From assembly GCA_964576255.1 (NCBI GenBank), contig CAZNUK010000001.1, positions 1 through 64,000 on the forward strand: 64,000 bases of DNA, written 5' to 3'. A program made the position numbers and the translations under genes. Under the pieces are notes generated by a model. It had not been told where the DNA came from. It saw only the letters and a list, made by a program, of their open reading frames with translations, and searched no databases. Source of the stretch: Eshraghiella sp964576255. GTDB taxonomy: Bacteria; Bacillota; Clostridia; Lachnospirales; Lachnospiraceae. Numbering within the stretch: position 1 is the first letter of the stretch; every line of letters begins with the position of its first letter. Positions 26,116 through 34,902 of the stretch are shown one piece after another.

Positions 26116-27276
26116 CTACACCTCCTTAACGAGTCTGACCGGAGTTTTTTTAACATATCTTAAAACAATAGCCAAGTAAGATATTGTCAACACTCCAATA
26201 TAAGTAAGTGCTATTTTCACATAAACTTCCGAATTGAAATAATATTCCATATATTCAAAAGTAGCTTTAACATTCGGCATAATTGCATATATAAAAATTA
26301 ACAACCCGACAATTAATGTAACTATCGATATAGACATAAGTTCAACCATATATATAATTAGAGCTTTAAATCTCGTACAACCACATATTCTGGATGCTGC
26401 TAGCATTCTGCGTCTTTTATCTAATAGATGAGTATATATAACACAATAATTCAACCCACTCATTACTACAAATATAGCAAGAATGAATATAATACCTCTG
26501 TATACTCTGTACTGGTTTTCGTTTCGGATTCCATTAAATTCTTCGCAAACTTCCGCTTTCCCTCCAAAACACTGCTCTACAACAGATACAAGCTCTTCGT
26601 ATTCTGTTTCAAGAAGTGGCTTGGATAATGTAAAACTAACAAACTGATACTCCCCATCCTCTGGAAGTTGTGAATATGGTATATATATATGAAACGTAAG
26701 GAAATTTTTATTAAATACACCAACAATTTCAAACTCAGTTTCATTAATTATTATACTATTTTCATCTGTAATCAAGTTGCCACCAACAAGTGCCACTGGA
26801 TTATCCGAATCAAATTGTTCAATAATATATTCATTGTCGTTATAAACATATGCATCGCTTCCTCTTTCAGGTAGCACTACATCATAAAAATGAGTTGAAC
26901 CTGCAGTATATTTTCCATCTACATATTTTATGGTTGACAAAACAAAAGCTGTCTTCTCAGTATTTTCTATTTTACACTCATATGAACACATAGGAATAAC
27001 GGCTTCTATCTTATATTCAAAAAGAGTTATTATCGCCTCATGAAATGTATGTATATCATCTAAACTTAAATATTCCTCCGAAGCATTTATTGGCTGTATG
27101 GTATACGATAAATCCGTTCCTTCTGTTACACCAATCTGTGTATTATAGTGATTAGTCACACCATAGGAAAAATAAATGACAATAGTAGACATAAGTTGTA
27201 TACATACTAAAAGAATCACAAGAAATTTCTCCGTTTTTATCATACTTTGAAAATCCTTCAATACATAATGAAACAT
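26116..27276 (-). CDS. FtsX-like ABC permease A, cassette 1
   Basis: 386 residues, same architecture as the other three permeases: helix near 15-37, external domain, three helices at the C terminus. The feature FSYGV after the first helix is shared with permease A of cassette 2. Start at MFHYVLKDF after GGGAGGAAA, nine codons into the open frame. With permease B and the ATPase it should form one exporter or a MacB-type mechanotransmission complex. Confidence 0.88.
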   Translation of the reverse strand: MFHYVLKDFQSMIKTEKFLVILLVCIQLMSTIVIYFSYGVTNHYNTQIGVTEGTDLSYTIQPINASEEYLSLDDIHTFHEAIITLFEYKIEAVIPMCSYECKIENTEKTAFVLSTIKYVDGKYTAGSTHFYDVVLPERGSDAYVYNDNEYIIEQFDSDNPVALVGGNLITDENSIIINETEFEIVGVFNKNFLTFHIYIPYSQLPEDGEYQFVSFTLSKPLLETEYEELVSVVEQCFGGKAEVCEEFNGIRNENQYRVYRGIIFILAIFVVMSGLNYCVIYTHLLDKRRRMLAASRICGCTRFKALIIYMVELMSISIVTLIVGLLIFIYAIMPNVKATFEYMEYYFNSEVYVKIALTYIGVLTISYLAIVLRYVKKTPVRLVKEV

Positions 27277-27339
27277 CTTTTTTCCTCCCTTCACAATTAC
27301 CACCTCTTATAAAATATAATAAGAGGTGGTAAGCATTAT

Positions 27340-27792
27340 TTATTGTGCATGGTTTGCTGTATATTTATAAGAATCTACAGTCACCATCTGATATGGACTT
27401 TGGTAACAATTAGCTTCATGTACGTAGTAATACGATGTATTATTATATCGTCTAGATAAATCTCCTGATTCAATCGTAACTCCACTTCCATATGTACCCA
27501 CTTTATAAAGGTGATTTTGATAACCAGATGCATAAGAATACTCATATACATATGCATCCATATAACATGAGCTATTATAATTATTAGTTATTTTAGTATA
27601 CGCAATAGCCGTTGCAGGTGATGCACTTGTTCCTTTAGCTACAAAACTTGTTCTAGTACCGGAAAATGTTTTTTCATAAGTTTGATTATATTTATACTCA
27701 CTTCCATTATAGGTTGCACCCAACACGGTACCACATGTGCTTGCAACAAGTAACAACATCGTTACCAATAAAATTATTCTTGATTTTTTCAT
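27340..27792 (-). CDS. Small secreted Tyr/Ser-rich protein, candidate bacteriocin-like product
   Basis: 150 residues: a classical Sec signal peptide (about 1-25, ending TVLGA) and a mature part of about 125 residues very rich in Tyr, Ser, Asn and Thr, with three cysteines and beta-strand-like alternation (for example GTYGSGVTIESGDLSRR and NTSYYYVHEANCYQSP). It has no membrane segment and no double-glycine leader. First gene of cassette 1, after the structured leader, with RBS GGAGGG. Secreted peptide plus MacB-like transporter plus LytTR control recalls lactococcin 972-type loci, but sequence similarity to that family is not evident by eye. Confidence 0.7.
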   Translation of the reverse strand: MKKSRIILLVTMLLLVASTCGTVLGATYNGSEYKYNQTYEKTFSGTRTSFVAKGTSASPATAIAYTKITNNYNSSCYMDAYVYEYSYASGYQNHLYKVGTYGSGVTIESGDLSRRYNNTSYYYVHEANCYQSPYQMVTVDSYKYTANHAQ

Positions 27793-27805
27793 AATAATAT
27801 TTTCC

Positions 27806-27999
27806 CTCCTTTCCTGTAAGTATTTACACTTACTAGAAAAGTAGTAGACTTAGCTATAGTACTTTTTCTAGAAGTGCTGTTTTGTTTGGGACTCTGGTGT
27901 TGCGCAACATATATCAGGGTCCCTTTTATAAGTTGAATCAGCTTATACACTCATCATACACCAACGAAGATTTTTTACAATAGCTTTTGCGCGAACGGG
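27806..27999 (-). repeat. Direct repeat copy 1: structured leader of cassette 1
   Basis: Matches 24041-24238. It holds the -10 box, hairpin HP1 at 27888-27923 (identical in both copies, centre GTTGCGCAAC) and hairpin HP2 at 27827-27876, and ends at the ribosome site of the secreted-protein gene. No U-tract follows either hairpin, so they are not simple terminators. An 18-codon ORF (27854-27910) starts inside HP1. Confidence 0.85.
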
Positions 28000-28020
28000 G
28001 TGTTTTTTTGCGCGAACGGG
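27953..28020 (-). promoter_or_regulatory. Cassette 1 promoter with LytTR-type direct-repeat operator
   Basis: Two CCCGTTCGCGC half-sites start 21 bp apart, two helical turns, the spacing known for LytTR regulators, whose consensus half-site also centres on GTT. The nearer half-site is followed by AAAAGCTATT, then exactly 20 bp, then -10 TATGAT (27953-27958). The -35 region is poor, as expected for activator-dependent promoters. Confidence 0.75.
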
Positions 28021-28052
28021 ATAAAATTTCACTATCTGTGAAGTTAGATTGT

Positions 28053-28075
28053 AAAAAAAAACTGATTAACTCAGT
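28053..28075 (-). terminator. Short terminator after the LytTR regulator
   Basis: Small stem ACTGA-GTTAA-TCAGT followed by a long T-run on the minus strand. It starts right after the regulator stop codon and separates the two-component operon from cassette 1. Confidence 0.55.
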
Positions 28076-28077
28076 CT

Positions 28078-28788
28078 TTAAGCATTCGCAAATTCGTATT
28101 TTCTATCTAAATACAATTGCTTCACTTCTTTTTCTTTACGTTTAGCTGCGTAAATAACAACGCCATTCTTCAAAGTGATATTGCAATTATCTACTTTTTT
28201 AACCATAGACAGATTAACAATAATCGCTTTGTGACATTTATAAAAACTTGTATTTATTAACTGCTCCTCAATCTCCTTAATAGTATTACTACACCTAATG
28301 TCCGTTGCTTCCTTGTGAATAACCACATTTCTGCTTTCCGTCTCAATATACAAAATATCCTTGGTAAATATTTGATGCACACCTTCCCCAACAATATTTA
28401 CGGAAATTTTAATATTGTTTTTATATATGGCAAATGCAGAATCAAGTGCTTCAACCATTTCCCGATCCATCTTCATTTTATCAATATATCTGAATGCATT
28501 AACTAAATATCCTCTTGAGCTTAAGCTGTTGTGGGTTGTTAAAATGACAAAAATCCCTTCATTGTTATACTCTTTTGCCTTAGTAATGGTCTCAAAACCA
28601 TTCATAGATTCCATCTCAACATCTACAAAGGTTAAATCATATTTAATTCCACTCTTAATATATTCATCCCCACTACAGTATTCGTCAATAACCTGAACCT
28701 TGGTTGCATCCAAACATTTCCATCTCAATATAATATCCTTGGCTTTTTCTAGCCATTTCTTCTCATCATCAACAATTGCGATTCTCAT
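28078..28788 (-). CDS. LytTR-family response regulator
   Basis: 236 residues. Receiver domain 1-120 with D7/D8 and phospho-acceptor D56 in LTFVDVEM; C-terminal LytTR DNA-binding domain (about 130-232) with FYKCHKAIIVNLSMVKKV and the basic AAKRKEKEVKQLY end. AgrA-like layout. It should bind the paired GCGCGAACGG sites at its own promoter and the cassette promoters. RBS AGGAGGGAG; 9 bp after the kinase gene. Confidence 0.93.
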   Translation of the reverse strand: MRIAIVDDEKKWLEKAKDIILRWKCLDATKVQVIDEYCSGDEYIKSGIKYDLTFVDVEMESMNGFETITKAKEYNNEGIFVILTTHNSLSSRGYLVNAFRYIDKMKMDREMVEALDSAFAIYKNNIKISVNIVGEGVHQIFTKDILYIETESRNVVIHKEATDIRCSNTIKEIEEQLINTSFYKCHKAIIVNLSMVKKVDNCNITLKNGVVIYAAKRKEKEVKQLYLDRKYEFANA

Positions 28789-28797
28789 GTCTCCCTC

Positions 28798-30087
28798 CTA
28801 ATAATACAAAGTTATTTTAAGTTCAAATACATTCTCTTTAATAGTAATATTCATAAATCCATCATATTTATTAACGCTATCCTTGACATTTTCCATTCCA
28901 TAGCCATGATAATCTGAATCCCGCTTATGACTTTTAATTATGCCATTTTTAAACTGACCCACATTAATAAAAGAATTACTAATCGAGATAAACAACTCAT
29001 TATCGTTAGTATGCCTGCACTCTAATATTACCAATTTCTCTTCTGTATCTGTCGCCGCTTCTATGGCATTACTTAAAATATTAGAAAAAATCGTACATAT
29101 ATCATATGCATCAACATTGCACTCAACCGGAAATCTACCACCAACCTTCATATTGATTCCCATTGACTGTGCTGCAGAATAATATTGATTGATAATAGCA
29201 TCAGCTATACCATTATATACAGTCATACCATTTCCAAAATTCTCAATCTTAGTATTAACTGTATCAAAATACTTTATAAATTCATCATAATCCTGATTCT
29301 TCACCAAATGGCACATAGTGTCCATATGATTTCTTAAATCATGTCTGAACTTTTTCGTTTCCCTCTCTCTCAACTCCAAATATTTATAATAGTTTTTCTG
29401 CTCATTTAGATATCTCTTGATAACAGCTTCTTGTTCCTTAGACTCATTACGTTGAACAAATAAAACAATTAGAAATGCTAACATTAGAAATGTCCCCAGA
29501 ACAACGAAACATAAAGCTCCAAGAAACAATAAATTATCCGTTCCTTGTTCTTCAAATACTGAAGCCATTAATGTTACAACAAAAGCTTCCGCAATTGCAA
29601 GACAAGAAAAAATGACCAAATTGCCGATTCTAATATCTTTAATTCCAATTTTGCTTTTTTTCTTAAAAATAGCACCTGTAGCTATAATTATCACCAAAGA
29701 AAACATTGATGCGAAAAGCTTTTCAAGGTATGTCACATTACAATTTAATGCATCTATAATTGTAGACACTAATACTGTAGACATAACATCAAAAAGTGAC
29801 GACACAAACATAATCCATATAGCAGATAATACCAATCTATATATTTTATCTCTATATAGAATTAAACATAATGTTATCATTGTAAGCAAATACATTGCCA
29901 ATTGTATTGCTGTATTGTCGATTATATACGTACCAATGGAATTTGCTATTATTCCAATTGAAATTGAAATATATATGATTATATTGCACTTACTGTTACG
30001 CTTAGGGAACCTAAAGAACATATCTTCTATAAGAACCATTTTCACAAAATGAATGATATCCGTTAATAAATAGAATAATAATGACAT
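28798..30087 (-). CDS. GHKL-domain sensor histidine kinase (AgrC-like)
   Basis: 429 residues. About six membrane helices in the first 212 residues, a linker helix, phospho-acceptor H249 in KKFRHDLRNH and a GHKL ATPase domain with NILSNAIEAA and HGYGMENVKDSV. Such kinases often sense extracellular peptides through the membrane part. The start was set at MSLLFYLL because TGGAGGAAC lies correctly before it; the frame is open 29 codons upstream with no good site. Pairs with the LytTR regulator immediately downstream. Confidence 0.92.
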   Translation of the reverse strand: MSLLFYLLTDIIHFVKMVLIEDMFFRFPKRNSKCNIIIYISISIGIIANSIGTYIIDNTAIQLAMYLLTMITLCLILYRDKIYRLVLSAIWIMFVSSLFDVMSTVLVSTIIDALNCNVTYLEKLFASMFSLVIIIATGAIFKKKSKIGIKDIRIGNLVIFSCLAIAEAFVVTLMASVFEEQGTDNLLFLGALCFVVLGTFLMLAFLIVLFVQRNESKEQEAVIKRYLNEQKNYYKYLELRERETKKFRHDLRNHMDTMCHLVKNQDYDEFIKYFDTVNTKIENFGNGMTVYNGIADAIINQYYSAAQSMGINMKVGGRFPVECNVDAYDICTIFSNILSNAIEAATDTEEKLVILECRHTNDNELFISISNSFINVGQFKNGIIKSHKRDSDYHGYGMENVKDSVNKYDGFMNITIKENVFELKITLYY

Positions 30088-30262
30088 TATAGTTCCTCCA
30101 TATTTTATCATCACAATGTATATACACATTATAACACCATTAGATAAAATACGGAAGAACTTTATCATCTTCATTTATCAATACGATACCTAGCGTAGTA
30201 ATGACAAAATAAAGTCATATATAGCACTAAACACTATTCATCCTTTCCGTATATACTAGTGT
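30088..30262. other. Leader of the kinase operon, no separate gene
   Basis: The predicted transcript start near 30273 gives about 185 bases of 5' leader. It carries the alternative upstream reading frame of the kinase and AT-rich sequence; no clear hairpin or riboswitch is seen. Confidence 0.4.
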
Positions 30263-30276
30263 ATTGTCCGGACAAT
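30263..30276. promoter_or_regulatory. Perfect 14-bp palindrome at the kinase start site
   Basis: ATTGTCCGGACAAT, perfectly symmetric, overlaps the expected transcription start of the two-component operon, a typical place for a repressor dimer. Confidence 0.4.
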
Positions 30277-30279
30277 TAC

Positions 30280-30347
30280 AGAATAGTCTTTTTAGCTAAA
30301 AAGTAAATAGCTTTTGCGCGAACGGGGTGTTTTTTTGCGCGAACGGG
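30280..30347 (-). promoter_or_regulatory. Two-component operon promoter with LytTR-type operator
   Basis: -10 TATTCT (30280-30285), 20 bp, GCTATT, then two CCCGTTCGCGC half-sites 21 bp apart (30316 and 30337). Same geometry as cassette 1, although the 20-bp spacer sequence is different, which argues the spacing itself is selected. Implies autoregulation. Confidence 0.75.
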
Positions 30348-30355
30348 AAATTTTT

Positions 30356-30409
30356 GCACAAAAAATCCCTCATCCACATTAGTTATACACTAATTATAGA
30401 AGAGGGATT
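30356..30409 (-). terminator. Terminator of tkt
   Basis: Outer stem AATCCCTC/GAGGGATT with a nested ATTAGT/ACTAAT stem, followed by TTTTTTG on the minus strand, 36 bp after the tkt stop. Confidence 0.75.
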
Positions 30410-30444
30410 CTAATTTACGCCACCATAAAATCTTTAAGTTTTTC

Positions 30445-32433
30445 TTAAGCTAACTCTTTAACGGTCTTTACAACATTGTCCACTGTAAATCCAAATTTTT
30501 CAAATAATGTATTGGCAGGTGCGCTTGCTCCAAATCCTTTCATTGTCACATATGCGCCGTCAAGTCCAACATACTTGCCCCATCCAAAATCTGAAAGTGC
30601 TTCCACTGCAACACGCTTACGAACTGACTTTGGAAGTACGCTTTCCTTATATTCTGCGCTCTGCTGTTCGAACACATCCATACATGGAATACTTACAACT
30701 CTTACATCTACACCATCTTTAAGAAGTGCTTCCTGTGCCTCCACGCACAGAGAAACCTCTGAACCAGAAGCCATAAGGATTGCATCAGGTGTGTCCTTCT
30801 TAGAATCAGAAATCACATATCCACCCTTAAGTGCATGCTTGGATGAGCCGGCCATCTGTGGAAGGTTCTGTCTTGAAAGTACAAGAGCAGTAGGTGTCTC
30901 CTTAGAAGTAAGGGCATAGTACCAAGCTGCCGCTGTCTCTGTTGCATCACATGGACGGAACACTGAGAAATTAGGCATTGCTCTGAACATAGCCAGCTGC
31001 TCAATTGGCTCATGAGTAGGTCCATCTTCACCAACACCGATGCTGTCATGAGTAAATACATAAGTAAGTGGCAATTTCATAAGTGATGAAAGTCTTGCCA
31101 TTGGCTTAGTATAATCACTAAACACGAAAAATGTGGATACGAAAGCCTTTAATCCGCCATGGAGCATCAGACCATTACCGATTGCTGCCATTGCAAGCTC
31201 TCTAACACCAAAGTGAAGATTACATCCCTTGTAGTTATCCTTAGAGAAATCTCCCTGATTATTCATATATGTCTTAGTTGAAGGAGCCAAATCAGCAGCT
31301 CCACCAATAAGGTTAGGAAGTAATTCTTTGGCTTTATTTAATACCTTACCGGAAACATTTCTTGTAGCATCCGCAGCGTCTCCATGCGCCCAGAAATCTT
31401 CTGTATCAAGAACCTTGTCACACAAAAGCTCATCATGGTAAGTATCCCATAATTCTTTCATTTCTGGATATTTTGCACAGTAATCTGCAAAAAGTGTATT
31501 CCACTCATCCTCTGCTACCGCACCCTTTGCTGCAAGTGTCTTGTAATTATCATATACCTCCTGTGGAACCTCAAAGGCTTCTGCAACAGGCCATCCAAGG
31601 TTAGCTCTTAAAGCACCAACATTGTCTACTCCAAGAGGTTCGCCATGAGCACTTGCCTTGCCTTCCTTATTAGGACAGCCAAAACCGATTTTGGTTCTTA
31701 CTGTAATAAGAGAAGGTCTTGTAGTATCTGCTTTAGCTTCCTTAATTGCCGCACCAATTGCTGCAATATCATTACCATCTTCTACAGTAATTGTCTGGAA
31801 ACCAAAGGACTCAAATCTCTTCTGCACATTCTCTGTAAAGGCGATATCTGTATCACCTTCAATAGAGATTTTATTAGAATCGTAAATAACAATAAGCTTA
31901 TTAAGCCCAAGTGTTCCTGCAAGGGACATAGCTTCAGAGGAAATACCCTCCATCATACATCCGTCTCCACCAAGAACATATGTGTAATGGTCCACTACCG
32001 GATAGTTGTCTTTGTTAAATACCTCTGCAAGATGCGCCTCTGCCATTGCCATACCAACAGCCATACCCATACCTGCTCCAAGTGGTCCGGTGGTAGCTTC
32101 AACACCAACTGTATGACCATACTCAGGATGTCCCGGAGTTAATGAATCCAGCTGTCTGAAATTCATCAAATCCTCCTTGGTAAGTCCATATCCAAACAGA
32201 TGCAAAAGAGAATATAACAAGGTTGAACCATGACCGCCTGATAATATAAAACGGTCTCTGTTAGCCCACTTTGGATTAGCAGGATTATGATTCATCTGGT
32301 TGCCCCAAAGTTCATATCCGATAGCCGCACATCCAAGAGGAAGTCCCGGATGGCCTGAATTAGCCTTTTGCACTGCGTCTGCAGCAAGAATTCTGATTGC
32401 ATTTACTGACATCTGGTCAATATTTGTACTCAT
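30445..32433 (-). CDS. tkt: Transketolase
   Basis: 662 residues, usual length. A thiamine-diphosphate enzyme of the non-oxidative pentose phosphate pathway that moves two-carbon units between sugar phosphates. Seen: KANSGHPGLPLG, SGGHGSTLLYSLLHL, GPLGAGMGMAVG, the ThDP motif GGDGCMMEGISSEA through YDSNKIS, HDSIGVGEDGPTHEP and FRPCDATE. RBS GAAAGGAAAT. The TPR/AAA-like gene ends 32 bp upstream and may share its transcript. Confidence 0.97.
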   Translation of the reverse strand: MSTNIDQMSVNAIRILAADAVQKANSGHPGLPLGCAAIGYELWGNQMNHNPANPKWANRDRFILSGGHGSTLLYSLLHLFGYGLTKEDLMNFRQLDSLTPGHPEYGHTVGVEATTGPLGAGMGMAVGMAMAEAHLAEVFNKDNYPVVDHYTYVLGGDGCMMEGISSEAMSLAGTLGLNKLIVIYDSNKISIEGDTDIAFTENVQKRFESFGFQTITVEDGNDIAAIGAAIKEAKADTTRPSLITVRTKIGFGCPNKEGKASAHGEPLGVDNVGALRANLGWPVAEAFEVPQEVYDNYKTLAAKGAVAEDEWNTLFADYCAKYPEMKELWDTYHDELLCDKVLDTEDFWAHGDAADATRNVSGKVLNKAKELLPNLIGGAADLAPSTKTYMNNQGDFSKDNYKGCNLHFGVRELAMAAIGNGLMLHGGLKAFVSTFFVFSDYTKPMARLSSLMKLPLTYVFTHDSIGVGEDGPTHEPIEQLAMFRAMPNFSVFRPCDATETAAAWYYALTSKETPTALVLSRQNLPQMAGSSKHALKGGYVISDSKKDTPDAILMASGSEVSLCVEAQEALLKDGVDVRVVSIPCMDVFEQQSAEYKESVLPKSVRKRVAVEALSDFGWGKYVGLDGAYVTMKGFGASAPANTLFEKFGFTVDNVVKTVKELA

Positions 32434-32465
32434 TTTTAATATTTCCTTTCTTAATAACAGGTTTT

Positions 32466-34889
32466 TTAACCAAAATGTTTTCCTTTAAGTGAAATTAGTC
32501 CGCCGGACTTACGTCCAAAAAGACCGCTTCCTTTGTTGCCACACTTTGCGATGGCTTCATCCACCAAGGCTTTGACATTTTCAATATCATTACCTGACTG
32601 ATTATTTTGAATATCATCGATTAATAAGTATACTTTCAACAGCGCTTTTTCGTCAATAGTATATCCTTTTTCTTTTGCATATTCTTTTGCAATTACTACA
32701 AGGTCATTGACCGACATTTTCTTAAGCTCAATTGAATGTGTAAATAATGCGGCAAAATCCGGCGCATCCATAAAAAGCTTTTTAATGGAATAATCCTCGC
32801 CTGTAAGAATCACAAGCATGGAGTCGGTCTCACCTGTCATAAACTCTATAAGTTCTTTGACGGTTTCCGGCATTAACGCTCCCGCATTTTCAATAATCAT
32901 CGTAGTGCCTTTTATCTTATCCGCGGATACAGCAATTCCTTTTTTGTTCAAAATCCCTGCTGTGGTCTTAGCTACCTTTAACTGTCTTATATCATCATTA
33001 GCATGTATAGCCTTAAAAAGATTAATGGCAAATCCGGTCTTATCAGCATCAGCTTTGCCGGTAATTACAATATTGCCGTATGCGGAAGTGCTGTCACTGA
33101 CTTCAGCTTTTTTGCACTGAATCAAAGTACTGATTGACTCTTCCATACCCTCCATACCCAGATACTTACGCACATATTTGCGCTCCTCCGGTGTCATAGC
33201 AGGGATGTCTGTCTCTTCCTCTATCTGTGGTTCCGGCTCGGATACTTCTTCAACTTGTGGCTCCGGCTCAGTCTCTTTTACCTCTTCGGTTTCTTCTACA
33301 GCCTCTACTTCAGGCTCCGTAATTACCTCCGGTTCTTCGTCAGTAATGAATTCTTCTTCAGGAACTTCCTCTACAGTCTCTGTTTCTTTGGTAGACATCT
33401 CTTCCTGAATCTCTTTCATTAATTCCTCAGTCAACATATTAATTGCCATCTCAGTTGTATCCATGGGAACTGGCTCCGGTTCTGCAACTGATTCCGGCTC
33501 TGCAACTGATTCCGGCTCTGCAACTGGTTCCGGCTCTGCAACTGGTTCCGGTTCTACCTCTGGCTCCGGTTCTACCACTGGCTCTGGTTCTACCACTGGC
33601 TCTGGTTCAGCAATCGACTCCGGTTCCTTAGAGGCTGCTGCCTCAGATACCACTGGTGCGCTACTAAGCCAGTCCAAAAGTCCAATCTGTCCCTCTATTA
33701 CTTCCTGGGCGTGAGCTGCCGCTTCCTCCGCTGCGGCTGCAACCGCTACAGTCTTATTCGCCTCAGTTGTAGCAATGGCCTCCGCTGTCATCGCTGCGAT
33801 AGATTCTTTGGCATCCATGGCAGCTTTTATATCAGCCGAATTATTCCAGTGATGTGTATTAATTCTGATTTCCTTGGTCGGCTCAGAAACCTCATCTACA
33901 TCTGACACAAACTTAGAATAATCCTCTTCCGGCTCTGGCTTATCCACTGGAGCATCAAGAGACTCAATAACCACGGTCTCATCCTCTTTAGGAGTTACTA
34001 TAAAAGGCTCGGCACTTTCATCCTTATCACTCTTTGCCATGCTTGACATAATTATGGACATGCTTTTTGCCAGCTCTTCCTGAATATTCTGAGTATCGTA
34101 TATAGTGTAATTCTTCTCAGGAACAACAATCTCTTCTTCTTTCTTAAGCTCTGTGGTTCCCACTGTAAGCTCTTCAGTAACGACCTCATTTCTTACAGAT
34201 TCATATCTCTCTTCCGGTTCCTCTGTTACATGAGGATTGATACCGGCTCTTCTTGCTTCCTGAAAATACTCATACTTTGCCTGCTGGGATTTGGAGAGAG
34301 GTGCAAAGCGCTTCTTAAGTTCCAACGCTTTTTCAACATACTCGCCTTCATTAAACCAGAGAATCAAATCATCACATTCACGAACACATTCCTCGATTCT
34401 ACCGGCTCTTGCATAGAGCATTGCAAGCTCATACTCATACTGTTCCTCTAACTCGTTGCTCTTGTATTCTTCAAGAATATCTATAAGTTTTTCCACAGGG
34501 GCGCCCTTCGCCAGATACAGACGATACTGCAAAATAAATCTTGCCGCATCCCTTGGTGCCTCTTCCACCAGCTCATTATACAGCTCCTCTGCCTCATCTA
34601 AATCATTAATTATAATGGACAGCTCCGTTAATTTGTACAAAAGACGCTTGCCGCCCAGATTACGATTATATGCATATACGCAGATATTTCTGGCATCCTT
34701 ATATCGTCCCGCCTTCTCATATACCTCCTGTGCAATAGAAAGCTCCGACCATTTCTTAACCTTACGCCATTCAATTGTATCTGCAACCTTGGCAGCATCC
34801 TCGTACTGTTCTTTGTCACGAAGTCTGCCTATTTGCTCCAGTTTGATTCCAAACCCGACCTTGTCCAAACTGTCCACCTCTACTTTCAT
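32466..34889 (-). CDS. TPR-repeat protein with acidic EPEPV repeat and degenerate AAA-like domain
   Basis: 807 residues, soluble. Residues 1-230 are helical repeats of TPR type (for example LIDILEEYKSNELEEQ and YELAMLYARAGRIEE). The middle (230-600) is acidic and low complexity, with about ten tandem EPEPV/EPESV units at 418-475. The C-terminal 200 residues resemble the CbbX/SpoVK AAA fold, but the P-loop-like GKADADKT (about 605) lacks the second glycine and the Walker B position reads TMIIENAG. Nucleotide hydrolysis is therefore doubtful. Located between the condensin genes and tkt with its own strong promoter; function unknown. Confidence 0.8.
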   Translation of the reverse strand: MKVEVDSLDKVGFGIKLEQIGRLRDKEQYEDAAKVADTIEWRKVKKWSELSIAQEVYEKAGRYKDARNICVYAYNRNLGGKRLLYKLTELSIIINDLDEAEELYNELVEEAPRDAARFILQYRLYLAKGAPVEKLIDILEEYKSNELEEQYEYELAMLYARAGRIEECVRECDDLILWFNEGEYVEKALELKKRFAPLSKSQQAKYEYFQEARRAGINPHVTEEPEERYESVRNEVVTEELTVGTTELKKEEEIVVPEKNYTIYDTQNIQEELAKSMSIIMSSMAKSDKDESAEPFIVTPKEDETVVIESLDAPVDKPEPEEDYSKFVSDVDEVSEPTKEIRINTHHWNNSADIKAAMDAKESIAAMTAEAIATTEANKTVAVAAAAEEAAAHAQEVIEGQIGLLDWLSSAPVVSEAAASKEPESIAEPEPVVEPEPVVEPEPEVEPEPVAEPEPVAEPESVAEPESVAEPEPVPMDTTEMAINMLTEELMKEIQEEMSTKETETVEEVPEEEFITDEEPEVITEPEVEAVEETEEVKETEPEPQVEEVSEPEPQIEEETDIPAMTPEERKYVRKYLGMEGMEESISTLIQCKKAEVSDSTSAYGNIVITGKADADKTGFAINLFKAIHANDDIRQLKVAKTTAGILNKKGIAVSADKIKGTTMIIENAGALMPETVKELIEFMTGETDSMLVILTGEDYSIKKLFMDAPDFAALFTHSIELKKMSVNDLVVIAKEYAKEKGYTIDEKALLKVYLLIDDIQNNQSGNDIENVKALVDEAIAKCGNKGSGLFGRKSGGLISLKGKHFG
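33463..33625. repeat. Imperfect tandem repeats coding for EPEPV/EPESV units
   Basis: 15-18 bp units of the type GGCTCTGCAACTG-ATTCC in the TPR protein gene. They also open a long Ser/Gly/Thr frame on the other strand that is not a gene. Confidence 0.8.
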
Positions 34890-34902
34890 TTACTAACAAA
34901 TA

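Noticed and set aside
24041..27999. The two 195-bp direct repeats as ends of an insertion sequence or transposon
   Set aside because: No transposase, no terminal inverted repeats; each copy is the promoter and leader of a cassette, so duplication of the cassette explains them.
33463..33625. CRISPR-like array
   Set aside because: Units are contiguous, degenerate and protein coding.
33463..33714. Plus-strand Ser/Gly/Thr-rich ORF resembling a repeat surface protein
   Set aside because: It is the reverse reading of the EPEPV tandem repeat in the TPR/AAA-like gene; no start site.
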